NCBI GenBank assembly: GCA_030762935.1
Contig: CM060883.1
Span: 36,355,501-36,419,500 of the forward strand
Source of the DNA: Hymenopus coronatus
Lineage: Eukaryota; Arthropoda; Insecta; Mantodea; Hymenopodidae
Reading direction: 5' to 3'
Length of the DNA stretch: 64,000 bases
The notes beneath the pieces are model-generated. The model was not told where the DNA came from, did no database searches, and worked only from the letters and a program-made list of their open reading frames with translations. Positions 54,311 to 64,000 of this stretch are shown here, piece by piece (the stretch's first letter is position 1; each line of letters starts with the position of its first letter). Both the position numbers and the translations under genes were made by a program.

Positions 54311-55202
54311 AAAAAAAAAAAAAAAAATCTGATGTTCTACACTCACATGACTTTGTCTAGCTGTTCCACAAACTTCTTACATAAGATAATTCTTCTTTCT
54401 GCATCTTGCTAATCGAGTTACTCATTAGCCTAATGTTCTTATTACTTAGTTCCTTATAAGTAGGAAGAAAATAAGGGAATACACTAGGCTAAACCAATAG
54501 TAAATGTTTTAAAAGCTGTCGTTACGCGACTGTCATTACAAATCACTTCTTTTCTTGGCCATGATTAGAACAAAAGAAAATCGGACACTCCTGGCTGAGA
54601 AAAGTATAAGTACTTCATAACTGAAACTAATATCAATGAGTACCTCGAAAACGGTAAGGTCTACGAGAAAAATGTATATGACATAACCTGTGTATTTTAA
54701 AAAAACCTACATTTTTTGTATAGTAACTTTTTGTCTATCTCTTACGGTTTACTAGTTATGCCAAATTAAGCAAAATTCATCCAGAATAAACAGTCAGAAG
54801 CTATTCCCAGAAAATTCAAGATATACATTTTATTTGTCAGATAAATATCGTTAATATACGATATTTTAATCAAAATCGTTAGAGCCATTTTTAAGAAAAT
54901 CAAAATTTTCGAAAAAAGTTCGATGTAAAGGGTAGTTTGGGGTGGGGGGATTTTTCTCAAAATCTTCTTGTCGCATCCCTGGAAGATACTAAACTTAAAT
55001 ACCAAGTTTGGTATTTTAGCTACTATTCGTTTTTGAGTTATCGTGTTCACAGACACACGGACACACACACAAGGACCTTTTTCTGAAAATGCTTTTTATG
55101 GATACAGGAGGTCCTGAAACATGTATTTCCGGTGAAATCTCGGTATCGAATTTTTGGGTGGAATGCAATACTTCTCTATCGCTATGCTAGAGAAAGTAAA
55201 AA
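54311..55202 (-). mobile_element. HLE copy 30 (type 1), minimal terminal hairpin
   Basis: Antisense copy with a 16-base A-run start. Type 1 block GTTATCGTGTTCACAG. The terminal palindrome is reduced to TTCTCTATCGCTATGCTAGA with GAAAG: the inner ACTATGTACATAGT is gone but the outer TTCTCTA/TAGAGAA stem remains. The reverse frame at 54766-55068 (100 codons) is the longest readthrough of the HLE core. Confidence 0.88.
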
Positions 55203-55309
55203 GCATAATACTAGTATTAATGCACGTCTTTCTCTCTAAAAATTTGTATTTGATTTTTGGTTTCTATTTATGATAAATATAACTTTTAATATTCGTCCCT
55301 AAAATACTA

Positions 55310-55354
<45 letters not shown>

Positions 55355-56063
55355 AGAAAGGAGAAGAGAATACATCTATAGTTACTCAAAGAAGAGATGG
55401 AGGCCCTAATAATTCTTCATAATCTTGGTTGGAATTAACATAATTAACCAGGTTATAAAATTATGTTTGTTCCTTAGTGTTCTGCAATAAATACATGTAA
55501 CTGGCTTCATGAAGTTTGCATTTAAAATGTTGTTGAACGTAGATACGCCGATAAAACGAAAGAAAACGACTGCCTTAATGGTGGCATCAAAGAGTCTAGA
55601 ATGTTAAACGCATTTGGGATTGAAATAATAGTGCCTCATGTTACAGTTAATTCTTTTTAACGTAAACGCACATGTGATCAATACATTTGCAAAGATCAGA
55701 GGGAGCTGCCGCGAACTTGTAATGAGAAGGTATCGACATTTCAGTCAAGTTGAGCAAATCGTCCCGCGGCTCTGTGGTGCACCACACAGAGTCTGTCAGG
55801 ATCAAAGGAAAAGTAGCGATGCTGCTGCTGTGGTGGATCATTGCTTTAAGAGACCACAAGATATTCCAGTGAATTGCACTGAGAGATCAGCGTTTCTCTC
55901 AAAGGGAACTGATGTCAGGACTGGTCAGTCAAGGATAAGATATTCATCCAAACTTGTACGTTCTTCAAACAGAAACTCTTCTTAAACCAAAGAGGATTCC
56001 TGAAAATTGGACTGTTTCTGTGCCGCTCTCTGTTTGAAACATCATTACAGGAAGACATTTATG
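55203..56063. other. Unassigned, with a GA microsatellite
   Basis: A purine tract of (GA)n plus AAAG at 55315-55372 lies in otherwise unique sequence. The forward frame at 55638-55985 (115 codons, R/S-rich) resembles no family I can name. It ends just before a mariner terminus and may be a decayed transposon-related region. Confidence 0.4.
55315..55372. repeat. (GA)n and purine-rich tract
   Basis: About 16 GA units continuing into AAAGAGAAAGAAAGGAG; a nearly all-purine strand of almost 60 bases. Confidence 0.93.
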
Positions 56064-56380
56064 TACGAGGTACATCCAGAAAGTAAGTTCCGTTTGGTAA
56101 TAACATTAAATTGTGTACAGATACAGAATAATTACTTATTGCACAAAATTCTACAACTCTTAAACTACTTTTCCACATAACTGCCGAAATTTTGCAGGCA
56201 TTTGTCATAGCGTGGCACAGTTTTTGTATACCTTCTTCATAGAAGTTTGCCGCCTGTGTCTTCAAAAAGTTGGAAACATTTTCTTTCAGCTCTTCGTCAT
56301 TGTTGAAGTGTTGACCGCCAAGGAAAGACTTGAGATGTAAGAACAGATGAAAGTCGCTAACCACGAAAATCTACGCGAGA
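56064..56380 (-). pseudogene. mariner transposase 3' remnant with terminal repeat
   Basis: The terminal sequence TACGAGGTACATCCAGAAAG at 56064 is typical of mariner ends. The reverse strand encodes SDFHLFLHLKSFLGGQHFNN, then DEELKENVSNFLK and ANFYEEGIQKL. After losing one base it continues as VPRYDKCLQNFGSYVEK before a stop. The third catalytic Asp (SDF) is kept. Upstream coding sequence is missing, replaced by unrelated DNA near 56370. This is a different mariner subfamily from the one at 16629-17108. Confidence 0.88.
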
Positions 56381-56498
56381 AAAACTAAATTTGATGTCCC
56401 AATGCGATCGACAGCAGTGAGGCGCGAACTCATCAGCAGTATTACGAATGCGCTAATATGTTATTAATATCGCGATGTAACCCTTGAGTTTCCACATG

Positions 56499-56694
56499 TT
56501 TTTATTTTCTCTACACGCACTATGTACATAGTGTATAGAGAAGGTATTGCACTCCACCAAAAAATTCGATACCGAGATTTCAATGGAAATATATGTCTTA
56601 GGGTTCCCTGTATCCAAGAAAAGTATTTTCAGAAAAAGGTCAGTGTGTCTGTGAACACGATAACTCAAAAACGAAAAGTCGGTAAAAATACCAA
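56499..56694 (+). mobile_element. HLE copy 31, palindromic end only
   Basis: TTTTTATTTTCTCTACACGC, intact ACTATGTACATAGT, AAAAATTCGATACCGAGA and CTGTGAACACGATAACTC. Cut at AAAATACCAAACC, the first arm of the internal palindrome, where SINE-derived sequence begins. Confidence 0.87.
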
Positions 56695-56699
56695 ACCTA

Positions 56700-56838
56700 C
56701 CTACCTACTTTGCGAAGGATCCCGGATTCAATTCCCGGCTGCGGGTTGGGAATGTTTCTCTGGACTAAAATATTTGCTATCCTCGGCAGAGTCTGAAAAA
56801 TGCAACGTCGTTGCTAATAGGCACTTGTTCCAAAATTA
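56700..56838 (+). repeat. SINE C-like fragment
   Basis: ATCCCGGATTCAATTCCCGG is a B-box region, then GGGAATGTTTCTCTGG, TATTTGCTATCCTCGGCAG and AGTCTGAAAAATG. The 5' head is missing at the join with HLE copy 31. Confidence 0.68.
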
Positions 56839-56839
56839 A

Positions 56840-57100
56840 AACGCCACTTTTTTTTTTGTAGTGTTTAACGCCCGCTTCAACTACTTATGGCACCGCAGGT
56901 GGTGACATTGATGATACATGAATGATGATGGAGCACCGGTGGAATGCAATGGGAAACCGGAGTACCCGGAGAAAACCCGCCCCAGCGCCGCTTTGTCCAT
57001 CACAAATCTCACATGCGGTCGCTTGGGATCGAACTCCGGCCGTCTAGGTGAGAGGCAAGTGGTCTAATCACTCGGCCACGGTGCGGCCAATAACGCCACT
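56840..57100 (-). repeat. SINE A with 9-bp target duplication
   Basis: AACGCCACT occurs at 56840-56848 and 57092-57100. The SINE between (243 bp) has, on the reverse strand, head GGCCGCACCGTGGCCGAG, GCCTCTCACCTAGACGGCC, B-box GGAGTTCGATCCC, body GCGGCGCTGGGGCGGGTTTT and CCGGGTACTCCGGTTTCCC, and tail GAAGCGGGCGTTAAACACTA plus A-run. The best full-length SINE A for a consensus. Confidence 0.93.
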
Positions 57101-58423
57101 GATATGCCCATTACAAGTAATGAGTTTTACTAGTCTTATACCATCAAAACTTGGAAAATTACCCATAATTCGCAAATAAACAACGTTTTGTTGTAAATCT
57201 GCGGGATCCTAAAAATCGTGCTGACTCTCGAAATGGTATCAGTGTTGAAAAGCACGGACTGTACCACACAAACATACCACAAGAATAAGCTTAAAGAACA
57301 TTGGTGAGATATGTTTCGTTTGTCTAATTTGTATTCTGTTTTGATCTTCATCCATAACCTCGCAGACTTTGTGTCTCTAAATATTTTTCCTCTATTGTTT
57401 CTGAAGTCATTACATTAAATGAGTGTTGCGTAGGGGGGGGGTGGATAGGAAGGCTTTGAAAGTTGAACATGTTGTCTCTCTTCATATGTTGTCCCTCCCA
57501 TCTATCTTCTAATTTGTATCATTGATGAAAATGCCTAATACCTCATCAGTAAAATGGGATGTTTTGATAATTTGTGTAACGGCAACTGAAATTGAGTCTG
57601 AAAATCTTCTGCATTCATATCACCAGCCTTTCGCTGCTCTCGTCAAATCGTGCCTCTAGATCTTGGAAGTAGTCGAGATTCGTTAAATTGAGAACAAATT
57701 CTTGGTGCCTAGGATTTACTTTAATAAGCTTAATTAGCAACTATTACAAGGCAGACGATTTAAATATTTTGAGGCTGTCTATAACAACAGCAACATCAAC
57801 GATAACAATAATAATAGCTACAACAATAGTGCTTTCTAAAATCTACGCACCGGGCAGGCAGGCAAACAGTGAAAATCGGCGAGCGAAGAACAATTTCTGA
57901 ATGCGACATGGTTAACAAAAGGCATACACATTTGAATGTTATTGCTTTTTAAACCTTACTTAAAATATGGGATCTTTTATAATGAAAAACAGGTGCTACA
58001 TTTTCACAGGCAGGACAGACACTGTCAACAAATGACAGTAACATCCTGTCAGTCTAAGATCGCAATGGAACATCATTTCAGCATGCAGGAGCGTCGCTGA
58101 ATTTTAATGCATAGCTACGTCATCCAGCACACACAAGCGTGCGTTAGGTATCAAGTGACCAAAGAAATATCACGTTTTAGCGCGTAAGGTTTTTGGTTCT
58201 CATATTTTTGAGGTTATACGTTTTTGTTCTACTCTTCCACCTGCCAGGTCAGTCGTTGAGTTAAAAATGGTGTTCAATTGGAAAAGAACTGAGATTCAAC
58301 CGGCATTCCTCTATTGAGAATATTGCTAAACTCCGGAGGAAAGAGACACAATATTCAAAGATTCATACTTATCACCTCTTGATTGTGTTATAAAGTTTAA
58401 TTTTAAACAACATAACTGGAATT
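57101..58423. other. Unassigned sequence
   Basis: Unique sequence, including a G-run at 57433-57441. The short frame at 57688-57900 is without recognised motif. Confidence 0.5.
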
Positions 58424-59136
58424 TAAAAAATTAGATGTGTTCCATTCGCATGACTTTCTCTACATCTCTGCAGCAAATTAGTTTTAAAAAGCTCATGCTT
58501 CTATTTACTTCATGCTAATCGACAAAAATTAAAAGAAATAGTATAATTGCTTGCTTCCTTGTAAGTAGAAGGGGAAATAAGGGAGTAGTATAGGTTAAAG
58601 CGATAGTAAAAAGCTGGTTGATATGCGACTGAAGTTCCTTTGTTTGTATGGACAGGAGTTGACAAATGCCTGTATGAGAAAAGTTAAGTTTTTCGAACCT
58701 GAAAACAAAAACAAGGAATATCTAAAAACTGACCAACTCCATGAAAAAAATGTATAGAACATAAATTGTGTGTTTTAATGTGCTCTACATTTTTTGTGTG
58801 GTAAGTTTTTGTCTATTACGGTTTAACAGTTATGCAAAATTCCGTAAAATTCACTCAGAATAAAGTAGTCTTCAAGGCTATTCCCAGAAAATGCAAAATG
58901 TATATTTCGTTTATCAGGTAAATATCTTTAATATACGATATTTTAATCAAAATCGTTACAGCCATTTTTTAGAAAATCAAAATTTTCGAAAAAAGTTTCA
59001 TGTAAAGGGTTGTTTGGGTTGGGGGAATTTTTTTCAAAATCTTCGTGTCGCATCCCTGGAAGAAACTAAACTTAAATACCAAGTTTGGTATTTTACCGAC
59101 TTTTCGTTTTTGAGTAATCGTGTTCACAGACACACT

Positions 59137-59191
<55 letters not shown>

Positions 59192-59346
59192 GCGCGCACA
59201 CGGACATTTTTTCTGAAGAAACTTTTTTTGAATACAGGGAACCCTAAAACATATATTTCCGGTGAAATCTCAGTATCGAAATTTTTGGTGGAGTGCAATA
59301 CCTTCTCTATACACTATGTATATAGTGCGTATAGAGAAAGTAAAAA
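58424..59346 (-). mobile_element. HLE copy 32 (type 1), full length
   Basis: Antisense copy with intact GACTTTCTCTACATC near its start. Type 1 block TAATCGTGTTCACAG. The microsatellite is (CA)n then (CG)n (59133-59201). The end ACTATGTATATAGTGCGTAT with AGAGAAAGTAAAAAT runs straight into the next copy. Confidence 0.9.
59133..59201. repeat. (CA)n-(CG)n microsatellite
   Basis: About 22 CA units and ten CG units in HLE copy 32, arranged as in copies 2 and 11. Confidence 0.93.
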
Positions 59347-60416
59347 TCAGATGTTTTCCATTCACCAACTTTCTCTACATCCCTACAACAAATTATTGTT
59401 AAAAAGCTTATATTTACTTCATGCTAATCGAGAAAAAAGTAACAGAAATCGTCTTATTACTGGCTTCCATGGCGCCATCCGTGGTGTAATGGTTACCATG
59501 CTAACTTCATATAACCAAGGTCGCGGGTTCAAACCCGGCGGAGGACGATGGATTTTTTCGGGCGTTAAAATCCTTAACATGGCTTCCTTCGGAAGGGAAG
59601 TAAAGCTGTGCGTTCCGTGTCGTAGATTTACGGCACGTAAAAGAACCTCAAGCCTGATAGAGAGGCCTCTGAGCAAAATTAAGTGAGCTTTCACGCCCAG
59701 TGTAGAATGGGACGCTGAGAACCAAAAAAGCAGTTAAAGAGCGTCCATAAATAACAGGCCATTTCATTTTTTCATTTTTACTGGCTTCCATGTAAGTAGA
59801 AGGGAAATAAGGGAGTACCATAGGTTAACGTGTTAGTTAAAAGCTGATTGCTATGTGATTAAAGTTCCTTTGTTTGTATGGACAGGAGTTGACAAATTCC
59901 CGTATGAGAAAGATATAAGTATTTTATAGCTGAAACCAATAACAAGAAATATCTCAAAAACGGTCAACTCCATGAAAAAATGTATGTAACATAGATTGTG
60001 TGTTTTAACGAGCTCTACGTTTTCTATAAAGTAAGTTTTTGTCTACCTCTACGCTTTTACCAGTTATAAAAAATCCGCAAAATTCATCCAGAATAAAGAT
60101 GTCTTCACAGGCTGTTCCCAGAAAATTCAAGCTTATACACTTTATTTCTCTTGTAAGTATCTTTAATATACGACATTTTAATCAAAATCGTTAGAGCTAT
60201 TTTTGAGAGTTGAAGGGGAGGGGGTGTTGAAAATCGGACTTTTATTTCTTGAGGTGTGCTGCCCACAGACACATAGACACGCAAATGTTTTTATTTTTTT
60301 TTTGATTCAAGTCTCAAAACATATATTTCGGGTGAAATCTCGGTATCGAATTTTTGGGTGCAATACAATACCTTCTCTAGACATTACTTACATAGTACAT
60401 ATAGAGAAAGTAAAAT
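59342..60416 (-). mobile_element. HLE copy 33 (type 2), tandem, interrupted by SINE B
   Basis: Begins with the AAAAAT that ends copy 32 (59342-59347). SINE B interrupts it at 59472-59777. A deletion removes most of the segment between the G-rich core and the type 2 block (GTGTGCTGCCCACAG). It ends ACATATAGAGAAAGTAAAA. Confidence 0.87.
59457..59792 (+). repeat. SINE B with 15-bp target duplication
   Basis: TTACTGGCTTCCATG occurs at 59457-59471 and 59778-59792. The SINE (306 bp) has head GCGCCATCCGTGGTGTAATG, TAACTTCATATAACCAAGG, B-box GCGGGTTCAAACCCGG, body CTTCGGAAGGGAAGTAAAGC, GTAGATTTACGGCACG and GAATGGGACGCTGAGAACC, and a T-rich 3' end. The duplicated target is HLE sequence, so the insertion is younger than copy 33. 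The open frame at 59120-59686 is a readthrough of HLE plus SINE. Confidence 0.95.
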
Positions 60417-61392
60417 GAGTATCACTGTATTTGAGAATGCCGCACATGTCTTATGGAGTGCGTGCAGTTCGAATTCACAAGCATGTCTCTAAAATGTCTT
60501 TCAATTCGCTTTGAGAAATCTAAGCAGAGAGACACAATAATTCTCACAAAATTGTTAGGAATACAATGATGGAATCAGGCACATGCCGTCTTCTACTGTA
60601 TCTCTAATCAAAGAAATGAAGAACATTGTGACTTTTAGCATCCTCGTGCAATAACGATCCATTGTGCTCAGAACTGTTGAAAAAATAAGCTCTTCATGCA
60701 CGAATGAAGCTCCAGGTTTTGCATCAGTTCAACGCAAGCGAGACAAATGCCTTTAATTCAAGTTCTTCACCTGAGATTTGTAATAAAGCGCTTTTGTTTC
60801 GAGCAGCAGAAATTAACGCGGCTTCAAGTGAAGAGAAATGAAATTGGCTTTCCTGAAGCTCAGCCTACAAGATTAACTCTCCGGAGTTCCGCTTCATGTA
60901 CCACAGAAGCAAAGATGAATATCCTTTGAAATTCTTTGGATGTTCTCCGCATTTTGCTCGGCTTGAAAAGACTCGTTTTTTTAAAATAAAATCTGGCAAC
61001 ATCCCTGATCCGCGCACTTATTTCTTCTTTCTTTAGAAAGTTCAGTGATGAATTCATTTCTTATAATCAGCTATATGTTCCATATTGTTTTAGATATGCC
61101 TAATTGAAAGTAGCTGTAAATCATTTCAGGGGATGTCACTATAATTTCACGTATAAAATAAATTATAATTGGCAAATCAAGCAAAAATAAAAAGTCAAAT
61201 CGAAGTTCTTTGCCCAATCATTCGACTGCGTAAATTTACCTTTGTAGTTTAAATTCTGCTATCAGTTATTTAATATTATAAAAAATTGATTTATTTTATT
61301 CCTGTGATTAAGCGCTTATAAATATTTTTTTTTCCCCGTAGTTAGACATTGTGTTGCAGCAGATTTTCTTCATATTTTTTTTTTTTTTTTCA
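60417..61392. other. Unassigned sequence
   Basis: Unique, moderately A+T-rich. Frames at 60747-60929 (+) and 60860-61057 (-) overlap on opposite strands and neither is recognised. Confidence 0.45.
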
Positions 61393-61657
61393 TTTATATA
61401 GCCCCCTTTAACATCTAAGGTCATTTTGCATTAGTCACAGCTCGTCTGTAGGTTTTTTGTTGTTTTTTTTTACGCTGTTTTTAAATAGCTTTTTATTTTC
61501 CTTAAACACACGCATCCACTCTCAACACATACTTCCAGACTCTGTAGGGGATAGAGAATAATTCTGGTTAAAGATAAATTCCCCGTTCTAGCCGGGAATC
61601 GAACTCGGGACCTCCGTGTTAGAAGTCAGCTCGCTGACCACTCGAACACGGTGGCAG
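61393..61657 (-). repeat. SINE C, reverse
   Basis: T-run, CCCCCTTTAACATCTAAGG, CTTCCAGACTCTGTAGGGG, AATTCCCCGTTCTAGCCGGG, B-box complement GGAATCGAACTCGGGACC and GCTCGCTGACCACTCGAAC. Extra T-rich sequence expands the body near 61450-61500. No clear target duplication. Confidence 0.85.
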
Positions 61658-63925
61658 TTTTTCCGATTCTTGCTATAAATCTTTAGGTTAAACTGGAGTA
61701 TATGAGCAAACGCAGGAGTAGATGTGCCATGAACTTCACCCAAATTGGTATGTATCTTATGGTGTTAAGCCTTTTAAATAGAAGTATTTATTCACCGCAC
61801 GAAACTCGTTTTTTTCCCCATATTTCTAAAGAAGCACAAGATTTTTTTATTCAATTGCCTATTGCAACGAAACCACGTGATGGATATAGCTGAAACTGCC
61901 ATCTGGTAAGTGGCGACGGTTACTAAATACAAACTTTTTTTCCATGCTACGAGTCTAATTTCTTGGATTTTCTAAAGACTTATTGAACGCCCCTTGTAAT
62001 AAATAGATATCAGTAATATTTTTAAAAATGTTGAATATGCGGCATAAGCTAATATCTAAGCTAACTTCTTATAGCACAGACGTTTGAAACTGACACCATT
62101 TTATTTTACCCAAAAAAATACGTACCTTTTAAGTTAACTTAAAGAAACATCTGTAATCAAATCGCCCACCTCAAGGTTATTCTCGTATGTAATTTTTCAT
62201 AAATACAAGACTACAAATATGCACTAAGACAGTGTTAAAATCATAAAGATGACTACAATTTGATAAAAATACAATAACTACACGCTATAATCGTTTCTCG
62301 TCAAGTCGTGACTGCGTAATTTATCAAAATAATCTATAACTTTAAACCAATACGTGAATTTGCTTTGAAGATCTAAAGCTCGATGATCCAGGACATTTTA
62401 TTACTTTCAGAAAAATCAGCTTCCAAGACTGCATTAGGAATTGGTTTGATCATTTGCGGTCTGGTTCTATGAAATATTCAAATTTTATGATATTCTTAAC
62501 ACAGTGTTTGTTGCTTTGTTTTTTAATATACGTCATATATAGACAGTCTGCAACATTTTGGTTCATACAAGTTACTAAACGTAAGCTCAATCTCTGCCAT
62601 TTTTAAACAGTTTTAAACCCATTTTCTCTGAAATCTCCGAACAGATTTTAATGAAATTTACACTGTTAAGTGATGTTTTAAAATACTACTGATAAAAATG
62701 AGATTTGTTTTATTCTCAGGCTATTTATGCTTTCTTTTCCTTCTAAATCTCTAACCTTTAAATAAAACTCATAAAAATGTGATTATATGGCATCTAAAAC
62801 AGTAATCTACATGACTATAGAGCCACGTCTCCTATAATGTTAGAACTACTGCGAGTAAACATTTTATGGAAATACTTCTAATATAGTTTCTGAGAAAAAG
62901 AGATTGTAAACTATTTTTCCAAAGCTATAATATGTTAAAATTGACGCAAGTTCATGTGATAATGACATTCATATAATAACCTACACTAGTAACAGAATCA
63001 TTAAACTTGTCAGCGATGTTTTTGTTTATGTGTGTGAGTTTTTTTTGTTTTTTTTTGCTACATTGTTATTTATTCCACTATAATTAATTATTATTATTAT
63101 TTGACTAATTATTACGAGTGAATTAATAAATTACTGTCAAGTTTAGAATTCACAAATAAACAGTCAATATAGTAATGTGTTTGCAAAAATTAGTATTAGA
63201 AATGTTAATGCCAGTGCAAAACACTGAGCTCTATAGAGAAAATATAACTAGAAATATAAACAAGTATGTGATAAGGTGTAATTAATATTACAAAATACAG
63301 CGGTCAATAAAATTTCAATATAATATTTATGGTTTATATTTGGAATAAGATAGTGATATAGACATATTCAGAGAGGAACAGACTATTTTGTAGCATTTTT
63401 TTGTTTATGACTCACCTAAAAATCATCGTAGCTACACAGAAAAGGCACATATCCAAAGATGTAAGTTCCGATATCTTCAAAATTACAATGTGCTTTGAAG
63501 ATTGTTAGCTTAATTCGGGTTCCCAATATTAATTCGTATTAAGGGTTGCCAAAGCAAGTTATTAGAATTTCGCCAAATGACCTTCGAAAATCCGCAATTT
63601 TTGAGAATTATTATTTACCTACTGCTTATATCTTTCCACAAATGTCTGGAACTATTATTTGATCATGAAACAAAACACCTCAAAATTTTACATGTAAATA
63701 TTTGAATTTGTTCAGCTTTACAAATTGCCATTGTGAAACAGATGTTTGCAAATTAAAAATAAAGCTTACAATTAACAAAACTTGTAAACTTGTGAAACAG
63801 GCCCCAGAACTGAGAGTTGTAAAGAAGGGGTGAAAGAGGGTCCTCCATGATGCGCGGATTTAAAGCACTACTGTTTCACCTGTTCCTGCCACATAGCATA
63901 TTTTCATGTTGTTAATTCAGCGTTA
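61658..63925. other. Long unassigned A+T-rich stretch, possibly intronic
   Basis: Over 2 kb with no HLE, SINE or mariner sequence, the longest repeat-poor stretch in the window. No open frame of note beyond 61702-61893 (63 codons, unrecognised). If the acceptor-like site near 63939 is real, this would be intron. Confidence 0.4.
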
Positions 63926-63981
63926 TGTTTGTTTTACAGGAAGCGGGCAGAAGTAAGAAAGCTGCCGTGAAGATGGTGTGA
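63926..63981 (+). CDS. Possible 3'-terminal exon (weak)
   Basis: A T-rich tract, ATGTTTGTTTTACAG (63925-63939), is a good acceptor-like site. The sequence after it encodes EAGRSKKAAVKMV and a stop at 63979-63981, in the frame starting with the first base after AG. GRSKKAA is reminiscent of the second helix of double-stranded-RNA-binding domains (G-x-SKK-x-A), but thirteen residues cannot prove it and no upstream exon was found. The frame, the splice site and the strand are all inferred. Confidence 0.2.
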
Positions 63982-64000
63982 TCGGGCTTGGACGCCATGT

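Noticed and set aside
59120..59686. 188-codon open frame, the longest in the window
   Set aside because: It runs through an HLE microsatellite and end, a second HLE and a SINE B. No real protein would have that composition.

Overview
This window is repeat-rich, A+T-rich nuclear DNA from an animal, most likely an invertebrate and plausibly an arthropod. The signs are tRNA-headed SINEs with A-rich or (AAT)n tails, mariner remnants, long microsatellites, and the absence of prokaryote-style gene packing. I found no protein-coding gene that can be assigned with confidence, and no functional tRNA or rRNA gene. The species cannot be read from this sequence alone.

The dominant feature is one interspersed non-coding family, here called HLE, with about 35 copies or fragments. 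Summing the intervals gives roughly 24-25 kb, more than a third of the window. A full copy is about 0.75-0.95 kb. In the orientation I call sense (+), it starts with T-rich ACTTTCTCTAYA inside a terminal palindrome centred on ACTATGTACATAGT. It continues through a GT/CA microsatellite and the block CTGTGAACACGATAACTC (type 1) or CTGTGGACAGCATAGCTC (type 2), then an internal palindrome, an A+T-rich core, an inverted copy of the terminal motif (TGTAGAGAAAGT), a small stem-loop, and CAGATTTTT. This layout resembles Helentron-associated elements (HINEs, for example Drosophila DINE-1). No Rep/helicase gene is present, so these would be non-autonomous. Copies occur in both orientations, in tandem, as inverted pairs and nested in one another.

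At least seven SINE-like families (A-G here) sit between or inside HLE copies. They differ in their tRNA-like heads. Four insertions carry readable target-site duplications of 9-15 bp. Two mariner transposase remnants are present: one at 16629-17108, rearranged by inversion with its third catalytic Asp changed to Asn, and one at 56064-56380, frameshifted. A different terminal-inverted-repeat element occurs three times at 44097-46774. Its third copy contains a 21-bp minisatellite and a SINE.

Layout: 1-5200 has HLE copies and a 61-bp minisatellite; 5200-9300 is an HLE/SINE cluster; 9300-10000 is a less A+T-rich unique stretch ending in a splice-donor-like site; 10-32 kb is HLE-dominated; 32-34 kb is a SINE hub; 34-44 kb is HLE again; 44-48 kb is the TIR-element region; 48-60.4 kb is HLE with SINEs and a mariner; 60.4-64 kb is mostly unique A+T-rich DNA, with a possible 3'-terminal coding exon at the very end. 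The interest lies in the biology of the HLE family: paired hairpins with compensatory changes, two subfamilies with linked diagnostic blocks, and nested boundaries without target duplication.
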